From PALSA-1003 sp963791945 (GTDB lineage Bacteria; Pseudomonadota; Gammaproteobacteria; Burkholderiales; Casimicrobiaceae), in assembly GCA_963791945.1 (NCBI GenBank), contig CAWBUD010000002.1, positions 1,798,001-1,862,000 of the forward strand: a stretch of DNA of 64,000 nt. Direction: 5' to 3'. The notes under the pieces are model-generated. The model saw nothing but the letters and a program-made list of their open reading frames with translations, was not told the origin of the DNA and did not search any database. The position numbers were made by a program, and so were the translations under genes. This document shows, piece after piece, positions 35,527 through 43,876 of this stretch; position 1 is the first letter of the stretch; each line of letters opens with the position of its first letter.

Positions 35527-36450
35527 TTGAACCCTCAGTGGCGTGGTGTTTTTCCTGCGGTGACGACGCAGTTCCGTGAAGATCTCTCGCTGGACGTCGA
35601 CGCCACCGCGCGCGTCATGGAAGGCCTGATCCGCGACGGGGTCTCGGGCCTCATCGTGTGCGGCACGGTGGGCGAGAACTGCTCGCTCGCAAAGGACGAG
35701 AAAATCGCGGTGATGGAGGCGGCGAGATCCGCTGCGCGTGGCCGCGTTCCGGTCTTGAGCGGCATTGCCGAATTCACCTCGGCGTTCGCGATCGACATGG
35801 CCAAAGAGGCGGCGCGCATCGGCCTCGACGGCGTCATGGTCATGCCTGCGCTGGTCTATTCATCCAAGCCGCACGAGACCGCGGAGCATTTCCGCAGCGT
35901 CGCCCGGGCGACCGACCTGCCGGTGATGGTCTACAACAATCCGCCGATCTACAAGAACGACGTCACCCCGGAGATCCTCGCCTCGCTGGCCGATTGCGAG
36001 ACGATCGTCTGCTTCAAGGAATCGTCGGGCGACACGCGGCGGTTCACCGATTTGACCAACATGGTCGGCGACCGCTTCGTGCTCTTCGCCGGCCTCGACG
36101 ACGTGGTCGTCGAGAGCATCATGGTCGGCGCCGTCGGCTGGGTCTCCGGCATGTCGAACGCCTTCCCCCGCGAAGGCGAGACCCTGTTCCGGCTGGCTCG
36201 CGCGGGACGGTACGCCGAGGCGCTGGACCTGTACCGCTGGTTCATGCCACTCCTGCATCTCGACGCCCGGCCGGATCTCGTCCAGTGCATCAAGCTCTGC
36301 GAGCACATCGTTGGGCGCGGCACGCACCGCACGCGGCCGCCGCGGCTGCCGCTCCGCGCCGAGGAGGCGGTCGAGATCGAGGCGATCATGAAGCAGGCGC
36401 TGGCGACGCGGCCGAAACTACCCGACGTCGGGCTCAAGCACGCGGCGTGA
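35527..36450 (+). CDS. DapA/N-acetylneuraminate lyase superfamily aldolase-like enzyme
   Basis: 307 residues starting at a TTG preceded by GGGAGAGCG. It has the class I aldolase barrel with the Schiff-base Lys K164 in CFKESSGD, the catalytic Tyr Y136 in VYNNP, and GTVGE in place of the usual GTTGE loop. Relatives include dihydrodipicolinate synthase, KDG aldolase and 4-hydroxy-2-oxo acid lyases; the specific reaction cannot be told. The loop change and the position away from lysine genes argue against biosynthetic dapA. Confidence 0.85.
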   Translation: MNPQWRGVFPAVTTQFREDLSLDVDATARVMEGLIRDGVSGLIVCGTVGENCSLAKDEKIAVMEAARSAARGRVPVLSGIAEFTSAFAIDMAKEAARIGLDGVMVMPALVYSSKPHETAEHFRSVARATDLPVMVYNNPPIYKNDVTPEILASLADCETIVCFKESSGDTRRFTDLTNMVGDRFVLFAGLDDVVVESIMVGAVGWVSGMSNAFPREGETLFRLARAGRYAEALDLYRWFMPLLHLDARPDLVQCIKLCEHIVGRGTHRTRPPRLPLRAEEAVEIEAIMKQALATRPKLPDVGLKHAA

Positions 36451-36657
36451 CTGAGCGGCGAACGACGCGTCGCGCGCCTGTGCATCGTAAGCCTCGGTGA
36501 CTTCGGCGCTGGTGGCGCAATCTGCTCGTCGAGTGGGTCCCGGCTCGCGGCGGCGACTCAACCCACGACTCGCCGCACACGAGCCACCCACTTACGACGA
36601 CCGCGCCCCTGATGCGCCTTCGCCACCGAGTCTTGCGACGGTAACAATCGGCCTCCG

Positions 36658-37120
36658 CTAGACCTGCTCTCTCCGGAGCGCCAGCAGCCGCTCGAAGACC
36701 GCAGGGCTCGCGGCACGTACATGTCTTCGGCGTAGATCGCCGCGACGCACGGAACCGTGTTGCGCGTGAGCTGCGCGGGATCGTACAGCGCCGGCCAGCG
36801 CTCCTCGGAGGCGAGCAGCTCGGCGACGTCGCGCAGCGGCCGGAGCCCCGCGTAGTCTTCGAACATCCATGGATAGATCATCTCGCCGGTGAACGAGGGC
36901 AGCTGACCCGGCGCCCAGTTCATGTCCTGGAATTCGGCTCGCACGCGCTCCGCAGACCAGAGCGCCGCCGCTCCCTGCGTGTAGCACATTTCGTGCAGGA
37001 CCGCGAAGATCGGGTTCGTCTCGAAAGGCTGCGAATCCTCGAATGCGCGCAAGAGCGGGACCGTGAATTCGTAATCGGCGAGCTCCATGCCGTGATGGCG
37101 GACCGAAGCAAGCGTTCGAA
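36658..37120 (-). pseudogene. C-terminal remnant of a proline-iminopeptidase-like alpha/beta hydrolase
   Basis: Leftward reading gives RHHGMELADYEF, then FAVLHEMCYTQG, a tryptophan-rich cap (MNWAPGQLPSFTGEMIYPWM) and AAIYAEDMYVP, the usual C-terminal third of these hydrolases. The nucleophile GxSxG half is absent upstream, where the sequence meets the start of an oppositely oriented solute-binding protein gene at 37129. The last segment also appears frameshifted after DMYVPR. The gene has lost its promoter end. Confidence 0.72.
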
Positions 37121-37128
37121 CAGGCGGC

Positions 37129-38862
37129 ATGAGACGACCTGCGGTGGATCCCGTGAAGACGCTTCGCGTCGTTCTGACCAGCGCCGAGATGAGCTTCGAC
37201 CCCCAGTTCTCCGCCGACGCGGGTACCGACGGCATCATCGACCACATCTACGAGTCGATGCTGGACTACGACTATCTCGCGCGTCCCGTGAAGCTCGTGC
37301 CGCGAACGCTCGAGGCGATGCCGGTCGTCGCCGACGACGGAGCGACGTATGTTTTCAGGCTCAAGCACGGCATCTTCTTCACCCCCGATCCCGCGTTCAA
37401 AGGCAAACCGCGGGAGCTCACCGCCGGCGATCAGGCATATGCGCTCAGGCGCCTTCTCGATCCTGCCGTGAAGAGCCCCTGGCTGTGGCTGGTCGACGGC
37501 AAGATCGTCGGCGCCGCAGCTGTGCGCGCCGCGGCGCTGAAGTCGGGAAGATTCGACTACGACGCGCCGATCTCCGGACTCGAGGTCGTCGACCGTTATA
37601 CGCTGCGCATCCGCCTGAAGACGCCCGACCTGCGCTTCCTCTATGTATTCGCCATACCCAATACCGCCGCCGTCGCGCGCGAAGTCGTCGAGGCGTACGG
37701 AGCCGATTTCGGAGCCCACCCCGTCGGCACCGGCCCCTACATGCTCGGCGAGTACCGGCGCAGCGCCAGGATCGTGCTGGTGGCGAATCCGCGCTTCCGC
37801 GAGACGACGTATGTGCCCGCCGGACCCGTGCCGCGGGAGTCGGCAGCGATCGCGGCAGCGCTCGCGGGCAGGAAGCTTCCGCTCGTCGGCCGCATCCAGA
37901 TCACGGTCATCGAGGAGGGGCAGGCGGTGTGGCTTGCGTTCGTCAATCGCGAGGTCGACCTGATCGAGCGGGTTCCCGCGGATTTCATCGACCAGGCCCT
38001 CGCGAACGGCAGGCTGCGGTCCGATCTCGCGGCCCAGGGAATCCGCCACGAGGCGTTGCTCCGGCCGAATACGCGCTGGACCTATTTCAACATGGAGGAC
38101 CCGGTGGTGGGCGGATATACGCCCGAGAAGATCGCGCTGCGCCGCGCCGTCGGCATGGGATACGACGTCGGCGAATACATCCGGGTCATCCTCAAGGGTC
38201 GTGGCGTGCCGGCGACGGGTCCCATTCCCCCCGACATCGCCGGCTACGACCCGGGACTGAAGACCGAGGCTCAGCTTTACGATCCGGCGGCGGCGCGCGC
38301 GCTGCTCGACCGCTTCGGTTACAAGGACCGCGACGGCGACGGCTACCGCGAAGCCCCCGATGGCACCCCGCTCGTCCTCGAGCGCTGGTCGGCGCCGACG
38401 CTGCTGTCGCGTCAGGAAGACGAGTGGTGGAAGAAGAACATGGACGCGATCGGCCTCAGGATCGTGTTCAGGAAAGACCGGCTGCAGGAGCTGCGAAAGA
38501 TGGCCCGGCAGGGCAAGATGCCGATGCGCACCGACGGCTGGAATGCCGATTATCCGGGCGCCGGGAATTTCATGCAGCTCCTCTACGGACCCAGTGTCGG
38601 CCAGGAGAACCATGCTCGGTTCAGCCTCCCGGAGTTCGACAGGCTCTACGAAGCTGCGCAGCGCCTGCCCGATTCACCCGAGCGCACGCGCCTCTTCGAT
38701 CGTATGACGGAGCTGGTGCTCGCCTACGCCCCCTGGCGGTTGATGGAGCACCGCATCGAGGATCACCTGGTGCAACCCTGGGTGCGCAACTACAAGCCGC
38801 ACCCGGTGCGCTCCTTCATCTGGCGGTATCTCGACGTCGATGAAGCGCAGCGGCCGCGCTGA
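37129..38862 (+). CDS. Family-5 (peptide/nickel type) solute-binding protein lacking a signal peptide
   Basis: 577 residues. The body is a complete SBP_bac_5 protein: LTSAEMSFDPQFSADAGT, ELTAGDQAYALRRLLDP, VGTGPYMLGEY, YFNMEDP, and a Trp-rich end. However, it starts MRRPAVDPVKTLRV with no secretion signal, whereas relatives carry 25-40 residues more. The start abuts the broken end of the hydrolase remnant, so a deletion or inversion probably removed the signal sequence. If so, the protein stays in the cytoplasm and is likely non-functional as a transporter component. No permease genes adjoin. Confidence 0.8.
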   Translation: MRRPAVDPVKTLRVVLTSAEMSFDPQFSADAGTDGIIDHIYESMLDYDYLARPVKLVPRTLEAMPVVADDGATYVFRLKHGIFFTPDPAFKGKPRELTAGDQAYALRRLLDPAVKSPWLWLVDGKIVGAAAVRAAALKSGRFDYDAPISGLEVVDRYTLRIRLKTPDLRFLYVFAIPNTAAVAREVVEAYGADFGAHPVGTGPYMLGEYRRSARIVLVANPRFRETTYVPAGPVPRESAAIAAALAGRKLPLVGRIQITVIEEGQAVWLAFVNREVDLIERVPADFIDQALANGRLRSDLAAQGIRHEALLRPNTRWTYFNMEDPVVGGYTPEKIALRRAVGMGYDVGEYIRVILKGRGVPATGPIPPDIAGYDPGLKTEAQLYDPAAARALLDRFGYKDRDGDGYREAPDGTPLVLERWSAPTLLSRQEDEWWKKNMDAIGLRIVFRKDRLQELRKMARQGKMPMRTDGWNADYPGAGNFMQLLYGPSVGQENHARFSLPEFDRLYEAAQRLPDSPERTRLFDRMTELVLAYAPWRLMEHRIEDHLVQPWVRNYKPHPVRSFIWRYLDVDEAQRPR

Positions 38863-38957
38863 GCGCTTTCTCATGCCAAGGCGCTCTGTTGCCGAAGCGG
38901 CGCCCGCCTTCGCGTCCTCGATTCTCTGGCTTAACCTTACGCCTAGAACGCAGGCGC

Positions 38958-39878
38958 TCAATCCGATACGCCCGCGTCCCTCGAGTTCGTCCCGCTCGGT
39001 CGCGGCCGTCCAACCTCGACTCGCTGCAGCAGTCTCGCCCAGCCGTCGTCGATCTCCGACTGCAGGGTTTCGATATCTGCGGAGCTCAAGTGCCGATAGC
39101 GCCCTTGCAGAGCGAGATAGTCGCGTAATGGACGCGTCTTCGGATAATTGAGCGTGTACGTACGTCCGTTCTCGACTTCGTAGAGCGGGAACGCGCCGCT
39201 TTCGACCGCATAACGCGCCGCGGTCAGGCCCGCGTCGTCTGGGAGCCGCCACCCGTCGAGGCAAGGAATGAGCAGCGTGAGGATTCGCGTGCCATGGATT
39301 GTCTTGGCCTTCTCGACCTTGCGGATCAGGTCGGGAAGGAAGCCGACGCTCGCGGTCGCCACATAAGGCACCTCGTGCGCCGCCATGATCTCCGTGAGAT
39401 TCTTCTTCCGAGAAAGCTTGCCCGAGGGCGTGGAACCCGTGCTCGCCAGGTGTGGCGTCGAAGACGACTTCTGAGCGCCGGTGTTCATGTAGCCCTCGTT
39501 GTCGAGGCAGACGTAGATGAAGTTCTCGTTGCGCTCGGCTGCCGAAGACAGACACTGAAAGCCGATGTCGTAGGTACCGCCATCGCCCGCCAGCACGACC
39601 ACCTGGGTGTCGTGCTCGCCGCGTGCGTCCAGCGCACGCCGCAAGCCCGAAGCCGCGGCGGCGCTCGCCTCGAGCGTTGGCTGATACACAGGAATCTTGA
39701 GCGAGCTATAGGGCTGAGGGCCGGCGATGATCGCCATGCACGAAGGCGGAACGATCGCCATCGTCTTGGGTCCCAGCGTGGCGAGAACGTGCCGGACGGA
39801 AAGCGCATCGACGCAACCGGGACACGCGGCGTGGCCGGAGCACAGAAGATCATCCTGACGCAGTACGATCGGTTGCAT
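38958..39878 (-). CDS. 2-oxoacid:acceptor oxidoreductase beta subunit (second system, TPP-binding)
   Basis: 306 residues from the ATG at 39878; a GTG at 39896 would overlap the alpha gene. The TPP/Mg site is GDGGTYDIG with a later Asn (CLDNEGYMNTG), and cluster cysteines include CPGC near the N-terminus. It is PorB-like in family and closer to the phenylglyoxylate/pyruvate class than to the korB copy at 43873. It is the last gene of the leftward seven-gene unit. With alpha, gamma and the flavoprotein it would oxidise a 2-oxoacid to its acyl-CoA. Confidence 0.86.
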   Translation of the reverse strand: MQPIVLRQDDLLCSGHAACPGCVDALSVRHVLATLGPKTMAIVPPSCMAIIAGPQPYSSLKIPVYQPTLEASAAAASGLRRALDARGEHDTQVVVLAGDGGTYDIGFQCLSSAAERNENFIYVCLDNEGYMNTGAQKSSSTPHLASTGSTPSGKLSRKKNLTEIMAAHEVPYVATASVGFLPDLIRKVEKAKTIHGTRILTLLIPCLDGWRLPDDAGLTAARYAVESGAFPLYEVENGRTYTLNYPKTRPLRDYLALQGRYRHLSSADIETLQSEIDDGWARLLQRVEVGRPRPSGTNSRDAGVSD

Positions 39879-39883
39879 GCGCG

Positions 39884-41047
39884 TCACCGGACCCACACGG
39901 ATTCGGGCTGGGCTTCGGTCGCGCCAGCCCTGCGGACGAACTCGCAGATCTTCCCGGGCGATACGTTGACGCCGCCCACGCCGGCGAGATAGCCGTGAAT
40001 CCGCGGCGCCGCGGCCGTGCCGTACAGCGCAGCGCGCAATTCCTGGTGCAGCACCCCGCCGTGGCCGGGCGAGTAATTGCGATCGAGCACCAGCACTTCG
40101 GATACGCCGACGAGCGCGGCACGCAATGCCTCGACGGGCAGCGGCCGGAACAGCCGCACCTTCAGCAGGCCGACCAGCGCTCCTTCGTCACGCATCGCGT
40201 CGACCGCGTCGCGCGCGGTGCCGCACATGCTGCCCATCGCCACGATGACGGTGCGCGCGTCTTCGCAGCGGTAGCGCTCGATCAGTCCGTATCCGCGCCC
40301 CGTGCGCTCGCGCCATTCCCCGTCCGCGTCGAGCGCGGCGGCGGCGACCCGGTCCATCGCTTCGCCGAGGCTCTGACGATGGCGATAGAACATATCCTGC
40401 GTGACAACGTTGCCCCACGACTCCGCGCTGGCAGTGTCCAGGCGATGCGCGGGCGCGTACGGCGGAAGGAAGCCATCGACCAGCTCCTGGGCCGGTATGC
40501 ACACCGGCTCGAGGGCATGCGAGACGTAGAATGCATCGAGATTCACCATCACCGGCAGCAGCACCCGCTCGGCGACCTTGAATGCCTGGATCACCGTGTC
40601 GAGCGACTCCTGCGCGCTCTCTACGTAATACTGGATCCAGCCGGTGTCGCGCTGAGACAGGCTGTCCGTCTCGTCGGGCCAGAACGCCCAGGGCGATGCC
40701 AGCGTCCGGTTGACGTTGGCGATGACGATCGGCGCTCGTGCGCCACTCGCATAGTGCAGCAGCTCGTGCATCAGCAGCAGGCCCTGCGAAGCGGTCGCCG
40801 TGAACACGCGGACGCCGGCGAGCGAAGCCGGAATGCAGGCGGCCATGACCGAGTGCTCGGATTCGGGGGTGATCACTTCGGCGTCGAACTCGCCGGCGGC
40901 CTGGAATTCGGTGATCTTCTCGAGCACGGGCGTCTGCGGCGTGATGGGATAGACCGGGACCACCTTCGGTCTCGACAGGCGGGCGGCCCAGGCGACCGCG
41001 TGATTGCCGGTCAAGAGCGTGGGCATGTCTCGCGCAATCGCGCTCAT
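39884..41047 (-). CDS. 2-oxoacid:acceptor oxidoreductase alpha subunit (second system)
   Basis: 387 residues from the ATG at 41047, coupled by ATGA to the flavoprotein gene. PorA features: NHAVAWAARLSRPKVVPVYPITPQTPVLEKI, an acidic SEHSVMAA active-site segment, TATASQGLLLMHE, and the C-terminal domain VIVAMGSMCGTARDAVDAMR. It binds the pyrophosphate side of TPP and the 2-oxoacid together with the beta subunit. Gene arrangement and sizes recall the alpha subunit of phenylglyoxylate dehydrogenase (PadG) in denitrifying aromatic degraders. Confidence 0.87.
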   Translation of the reverse strand: MSAIARDMPTLLTGNHAVAWAARLSRPKVVPVYPITPQTPVLEKITEFQAAGEFDAEVITPESEHSVMAACIPASLAGVRVFTATASQGLLLMHELLHYASGARAPIVIANVNRTLASPWAFWPDETDSLSQRDTGWIQYYVESAQESLDTVIQAFKVAERVLLPVMVNLDAFYVSHALEPVCIPAQELVDGFLPPYAPAHRLDTASAESWGNVVTQDMFYRHRQSLGEAMDRVAAAALDADGEWRERTGRGYGLIERYRCEDARTVIVAMGSMCGTARDAVDAMRDEGALVGLLKVRLFRPLPVEALRAALVGVSEVLVLDRNYSPGHGGVLHQELRAALYGTAAAPRIHGYLAGVGGVNVSPGKICEFVRRAGATEAQPESVWVR

Positions 41048-42699
41048 CGCGCGTCCTCGATCATCTTCATCGAGCCGGTCGGGCACTCCTTGACGCAAAG
41101 CCCGCATCCCTTGCAGTAGTCGGTCAGCACCACATAACCGTCGCCCTCGCGTTTGACGGCGAGATCGGGACAGTAGTGAACGCAGTTGTCACACTGGATG
41201 CACGTACCGCAGGAAAAGCAGCGCTCGGACTCGGCGAGCACCTGGTCGAGATCGAAGCCGATCTGAACTTCGGCGCCGCTCGCGAGCCGCTCCGCGGGAG
41301 AAAGCCGCTGCTCGACCGCGCGTGCCTGTGGAGGGTAGTAGAACGTGTTGATCGCCGGAAGCCCGACGATGGGCTCGGGCTCGACCTCGACGCCCTGCGC
41401 CTGCCCGCGCAATGCACGGTCGATCTCGCGCGCCGCGCGTTTGCCCATGCCGATCGCTTCGGTGACGAAGCGCGCCATGCTCGCAACGTCTCCGCCGGCG
41501 TATACGCCCTCGAGGCTGGTCGCCTGACGCGGGCCGGCGTCGAGCAGCGCGCCGTCCGTGGCGAGCGCCGCGGAGACCGGCGCGAGATCGGGATCTTGCC
41601 CGATCGACGTGATGATGGCATCGGCATCGAGCTGGAACTCGCTGCGGGCGATGGAGGACACGGTGAATCGTCCGGGCCACGCACCCGCCTCGAACTCGAC
41701 GCGCACGCACTCGAGCACGAGGCCGGCAGAGCCGGCGTCGACGGCGTCGGTGAGCATGGCGCCGTCGACCAGCGCAACGCCCTCCTCCATCGCTTCGTCC
41801 AGCTCCTCGCGTTGCGCGGGCATCTGCGATACGCGCTCGAGCGAAAGGATCGTCACCTCGTGCCCAGCTCGCCGCGCGCTGCGTGCGACGTCGACCGCTG
41901 CGCTTCCGCCGCCGATCACGACGACGCGCTTGCCGAGCGTGGGCGCCGCGCCGGCGTTCGCGCGCGCCAGGTAGTCCGCGCCGTCCATGACCCAGGGCCG
42001 GCTGTAATCGAGCCGCGGCAGGCGCTTCTGGCAGCGAGCACCGATGGCGAGGTAGACGGCGTCGAAGTCCCTCCTCGAGCGCTCGAAGTCTGCGGGCGTG
42101 TCCATGGATTCGCCGCAGCGGACATCGACTCCGAGAGCGATGATGCGCGCGATCTCGCCATCGAGCACGGACCGGGCCAGGCGGTACGACGGAATGCCAT
42201 AGCGCATGAGTCCGCCGAGCTCCGGGCGGGATTCGAACACGGTGACGGCGTAGCCGCGCCTTCGCAGATGGAACGCGGCGGACAGCCCCGACGGTCCGCC
42301 GCCCACGACTGCGATGCGTTCCTCGCGCGATGCTGGCACCGGCGCGAACGTCCAGCCTTCGGCGAGCGCCCGATCGCCGATATAGCGTTCGAGCCGGCAG
42401 ATCGCGAGCGACTGATCGAATCCGGCGCGATTGCACGCGGCTTCGCACGGGTGATGACAGATGCGCCCCGCCACCGCGGGGAAGGGGTTATGGCGGGTAA
42501 GGATCTCCCACGCGCCGCGAAAATCCCGTGCCCGCGCCCGGGCGATCCATTCGGTGATGTCGCCGTTGACCGGGCAGGCGGCGTGGCACGGCGACGGTGC
42601 GTGGATGTGCTGCGGCAACGCGGCGCGCCAGGTGCCGGTCTTGAAGACCTCGGTGCTGCCGGTGGTCCACGTGGTGGGCACGCTCTCGCGCGAGCTCAT
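41044..42699 (-). CDS. GltD-type NAD(P)H flavoprotein fused to a 2[4Fe-4S] ferredoxin domain
   Basis: 551 residues from the ATG at 42699, coupled to the gamma gene by ATGA. The N-terminal cluster domain (CHAACPVNGDITEWI, CHHPCEAACNR) is followed by FAD- and NAD(P)-binding Rossmann motifs (VVGGGPSGLSAAF, VIGGGSAAVDVA) and a C-terminal PorD-like module (CFSCGTCIQCDNCVHYCP, CKGCGLCVKECPTG). It would carry electrons from the oxidoreductase to NAD(P), or run in reverse to reduce ferredoxin. It resembles a fusion of the small ferredoxin and flavoprotein subunits (PadF/PadH-type). Confidence 0.88.
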   Translation of the reverse strand: MSSRESVPTTWTTGSTEVFKTGTWRAALPQHIHAPSPCHAACPVNGDITEWIARARARDFRGAWEILTRHNPFPAVAGRICHHPCEAACNRAGFDQSLAICRLERYIGDRALAEGWTFAPVPASREERIAVVGGGPSGLSAAFHLRRRGYAVTVFESRPELGGLMRYGIPSYRLARSVLDGEIARIIALGVDVRCGESMDTPADFERSRRDFDAVYLAIGARCQKRLPRLDYSRPWVMDGADYLARANAGAAPTLGKRVVVIGGGSAAVDVARSARRAGHEVTILSLERVSQMPAQREELDEAMEEGVALVDGAMLTDAVDAGSAGLVLECVRVEFEAGAWPGRFTVSSIARSEFQLDADAIITSIGQDPDLAPVSAALATDGALLDAGPRQATSLEGVYAGGDVASMARFVTEAIGMGKRAAREIDRALRGQAQGVEVEPEPIVGLPAINTFYYPPQARAVEQRLSPAERLASGAEVQIGFDLDQVLAESERCFSCGTCIQCDNCVHYCPDLAVKREGDGYVVLTDYCKGCGLCVKECPTGSMKMIEDAR

Positions 42700-43253
42700 G
42701 CCGCCACCTTCGACAACAGCGCGTCGACCCGGTGATAGCCCTCCTCGCACGCCGCGATGTTCTCGTCGCGCAGCTTCGGCGCTTCCTCGGCGATCGCGCG
42801 CAGCAGCACGTCGAGCTTGGGCGCCTCGATCGCCCGGGCAAATGCCCCGAGGAGCGCGGAATTGACGATCCGCCCCAGCCCGTGGCGGCGGGCGATCGCG
42901 ATGCCGTCGACCGGAATCACCCGGTAGCCCGGCACCTTCCCGGCAAACTCTTCCCGAGTCCTCGACGAGTTCACGACGATCGGCGAATCGGCCTGCGCGC
43001 TCGCGAGCAACGGGCCCTCGAGAAGGCTCGCGTCGAAGCACAGGATCGCGTCGGCGCGCTCGATGTCGCAGCGCACTCGGATCGGCCGGTCGTCGACGCG
43101 AATGAACGAGCTCACGGGCGTGCCGCGCCGCGCGCCACCATAGCTCGAAAAAGCCTGCACCTGCCGGCCTTCGGCGAAAAATGCCATCGCCAGCAGCGTG
43201 CCCGCGGTCTGCGCGCCCTGACCGCCCCGGCCCTGAATGATGATCTCCAGCAA
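42696..43253 (-). CDS. 2-oxoacid:acceptor oxidoreductase gamma subunit (second system)
   Basis: 185 residues from a TTG at 43253 placed after AAGGAGACGCC; no ATG suits the N-terminus EIIIQGRGGQGAQTAG, which is the family start. The gamma fold is clear: AFSSYGGARRGTPVSSFIR and INSALLGAFAR-type segments. The subunit docks with the alpha subunit and the ferredoxin domain. It ends in an ATGA overlap with the flavoprotein gene and starts 47 bases after the rubrerythrin-like gene. Confidence 0.86.
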   Translation of the reverse strand: MLEIIIQGRGGQGAQTAGTLLAMAFFAEGRQVQAFSSYGGARRGTPVSSFIRVDDRPIRVRCDIERADAILCFDASLLEGPLLASAQADSPIVVNSSRTREEFAGKVPGYRVIPVDGIAIARRHGLGRIVNSALLGAFARAIEAPKLDVLLRAIAEEAPKLRDENIAACEEGYHRVDALLSKVAA

Positions 43254-43300
43254 AAGGCGTCTCCTTGGGAATACAGGGCGTGATGTCCGCGCGCCGCGCC

Positions 43301-43876
43301 TCAGTCGGTGTAGCGCGCGGGGTCCGGATCCTCGGCCCAGTGCGGGTCCGGCTTCGGCGTCTTCCTGAGCCACGCCTTGACGAGCGCAATGTGCTCGCGC
43401 TCTTCTTCCTGCAGCTCACGGGCGGCCTGGCGCACCGAATCCACGGTCGCGACTCGCGCGAGCCGCGCGAAAAAGCGCTGCGCTCGCTCTTCGTTCAACA
43501 GAGCAAGCTGCAACGCGTGATACGGCTGCATCAGGTAATGAACCTCGTCGCCTGGAGTGGTCTCGGGCGCTTCGAAGCCCTGCCAGGCATGCCGGATCGA
43601 TGGCGGCGCGGGAGCTTGTTCCCAGCCCATGGCGGCCATGATCTGCGATGCATGCTTGTGTTCGACATCGCACATCTTGCGAAACAGCGCTGCGACCTCC
43701 AGGTTGTTGTGCGTCTCCATCGCGTCAGCCAGATCGGCGTAGCGCTGCGCGGCCTCCATTTCCATTTCAAGGGCCTGCGACATCAGCTCGCCGAGGTTTC
43801 GCGGCCCTCGAAGCGCTGGGTCGCCCGCGCTCTTCGATGCGGCGCCCGTGGCCTTGCGGAAATTCGAGCGGCTCAT
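43301..43876 (-). CDS. Rubrerythrin/ferritin-like diiron protein inside the ferredoxin-oxidoreductase operon
   Basis: 191 residues from the ATG at 43876, which overlaps the korB stop as ATGA. A four-helix diiron pattern is visible: LEMEMEAAQRYADLAD, FRKMCDVEHKHASQI, LALLNEERAQRFFARLA and ELQEEEREHIALV. There is no C-terminal rubredoxin domain. Rubrerythrins reduce peroxide or oxygen at the expense of ferredoxin/rubredoxin electrons. Translational coupling to korB suggests dosage-matched protection of the oxygen-sensitive oxidoreductases and benzoyl-CoA reductase. Confidence 0.85.
   Translation of the reverse strand: MSRSNFRKATGAASKSAGDPALRGPRNLGELMSQALEMEMEAAQRYADLADAMETHNNLEVAALFRKMCDVEHKHASQIMAAMGWEQAPAPPSIRHAWQGFEAPETTPGDEVHYLMQPYHALQLALLNEERAQRFFARLARVATVDSVRQAARELQEEEREHIALVKAWLRKTPKPDPHWAEDPDPARYTD

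Noticed and set aside
36993..38843. 616-codon plus frame alongside the binding-protein gene
   Set aside because: Arg-rich shadow; the frame at 37129 carries the real family motifs.
41044..43419. 791-codon version of the flavoprotein gene
   Set aside because: The extra N-terminal part overlaps the gamma-subunit gene in another frame; the ATG at 42699 with ATGA coupling fits the family start.
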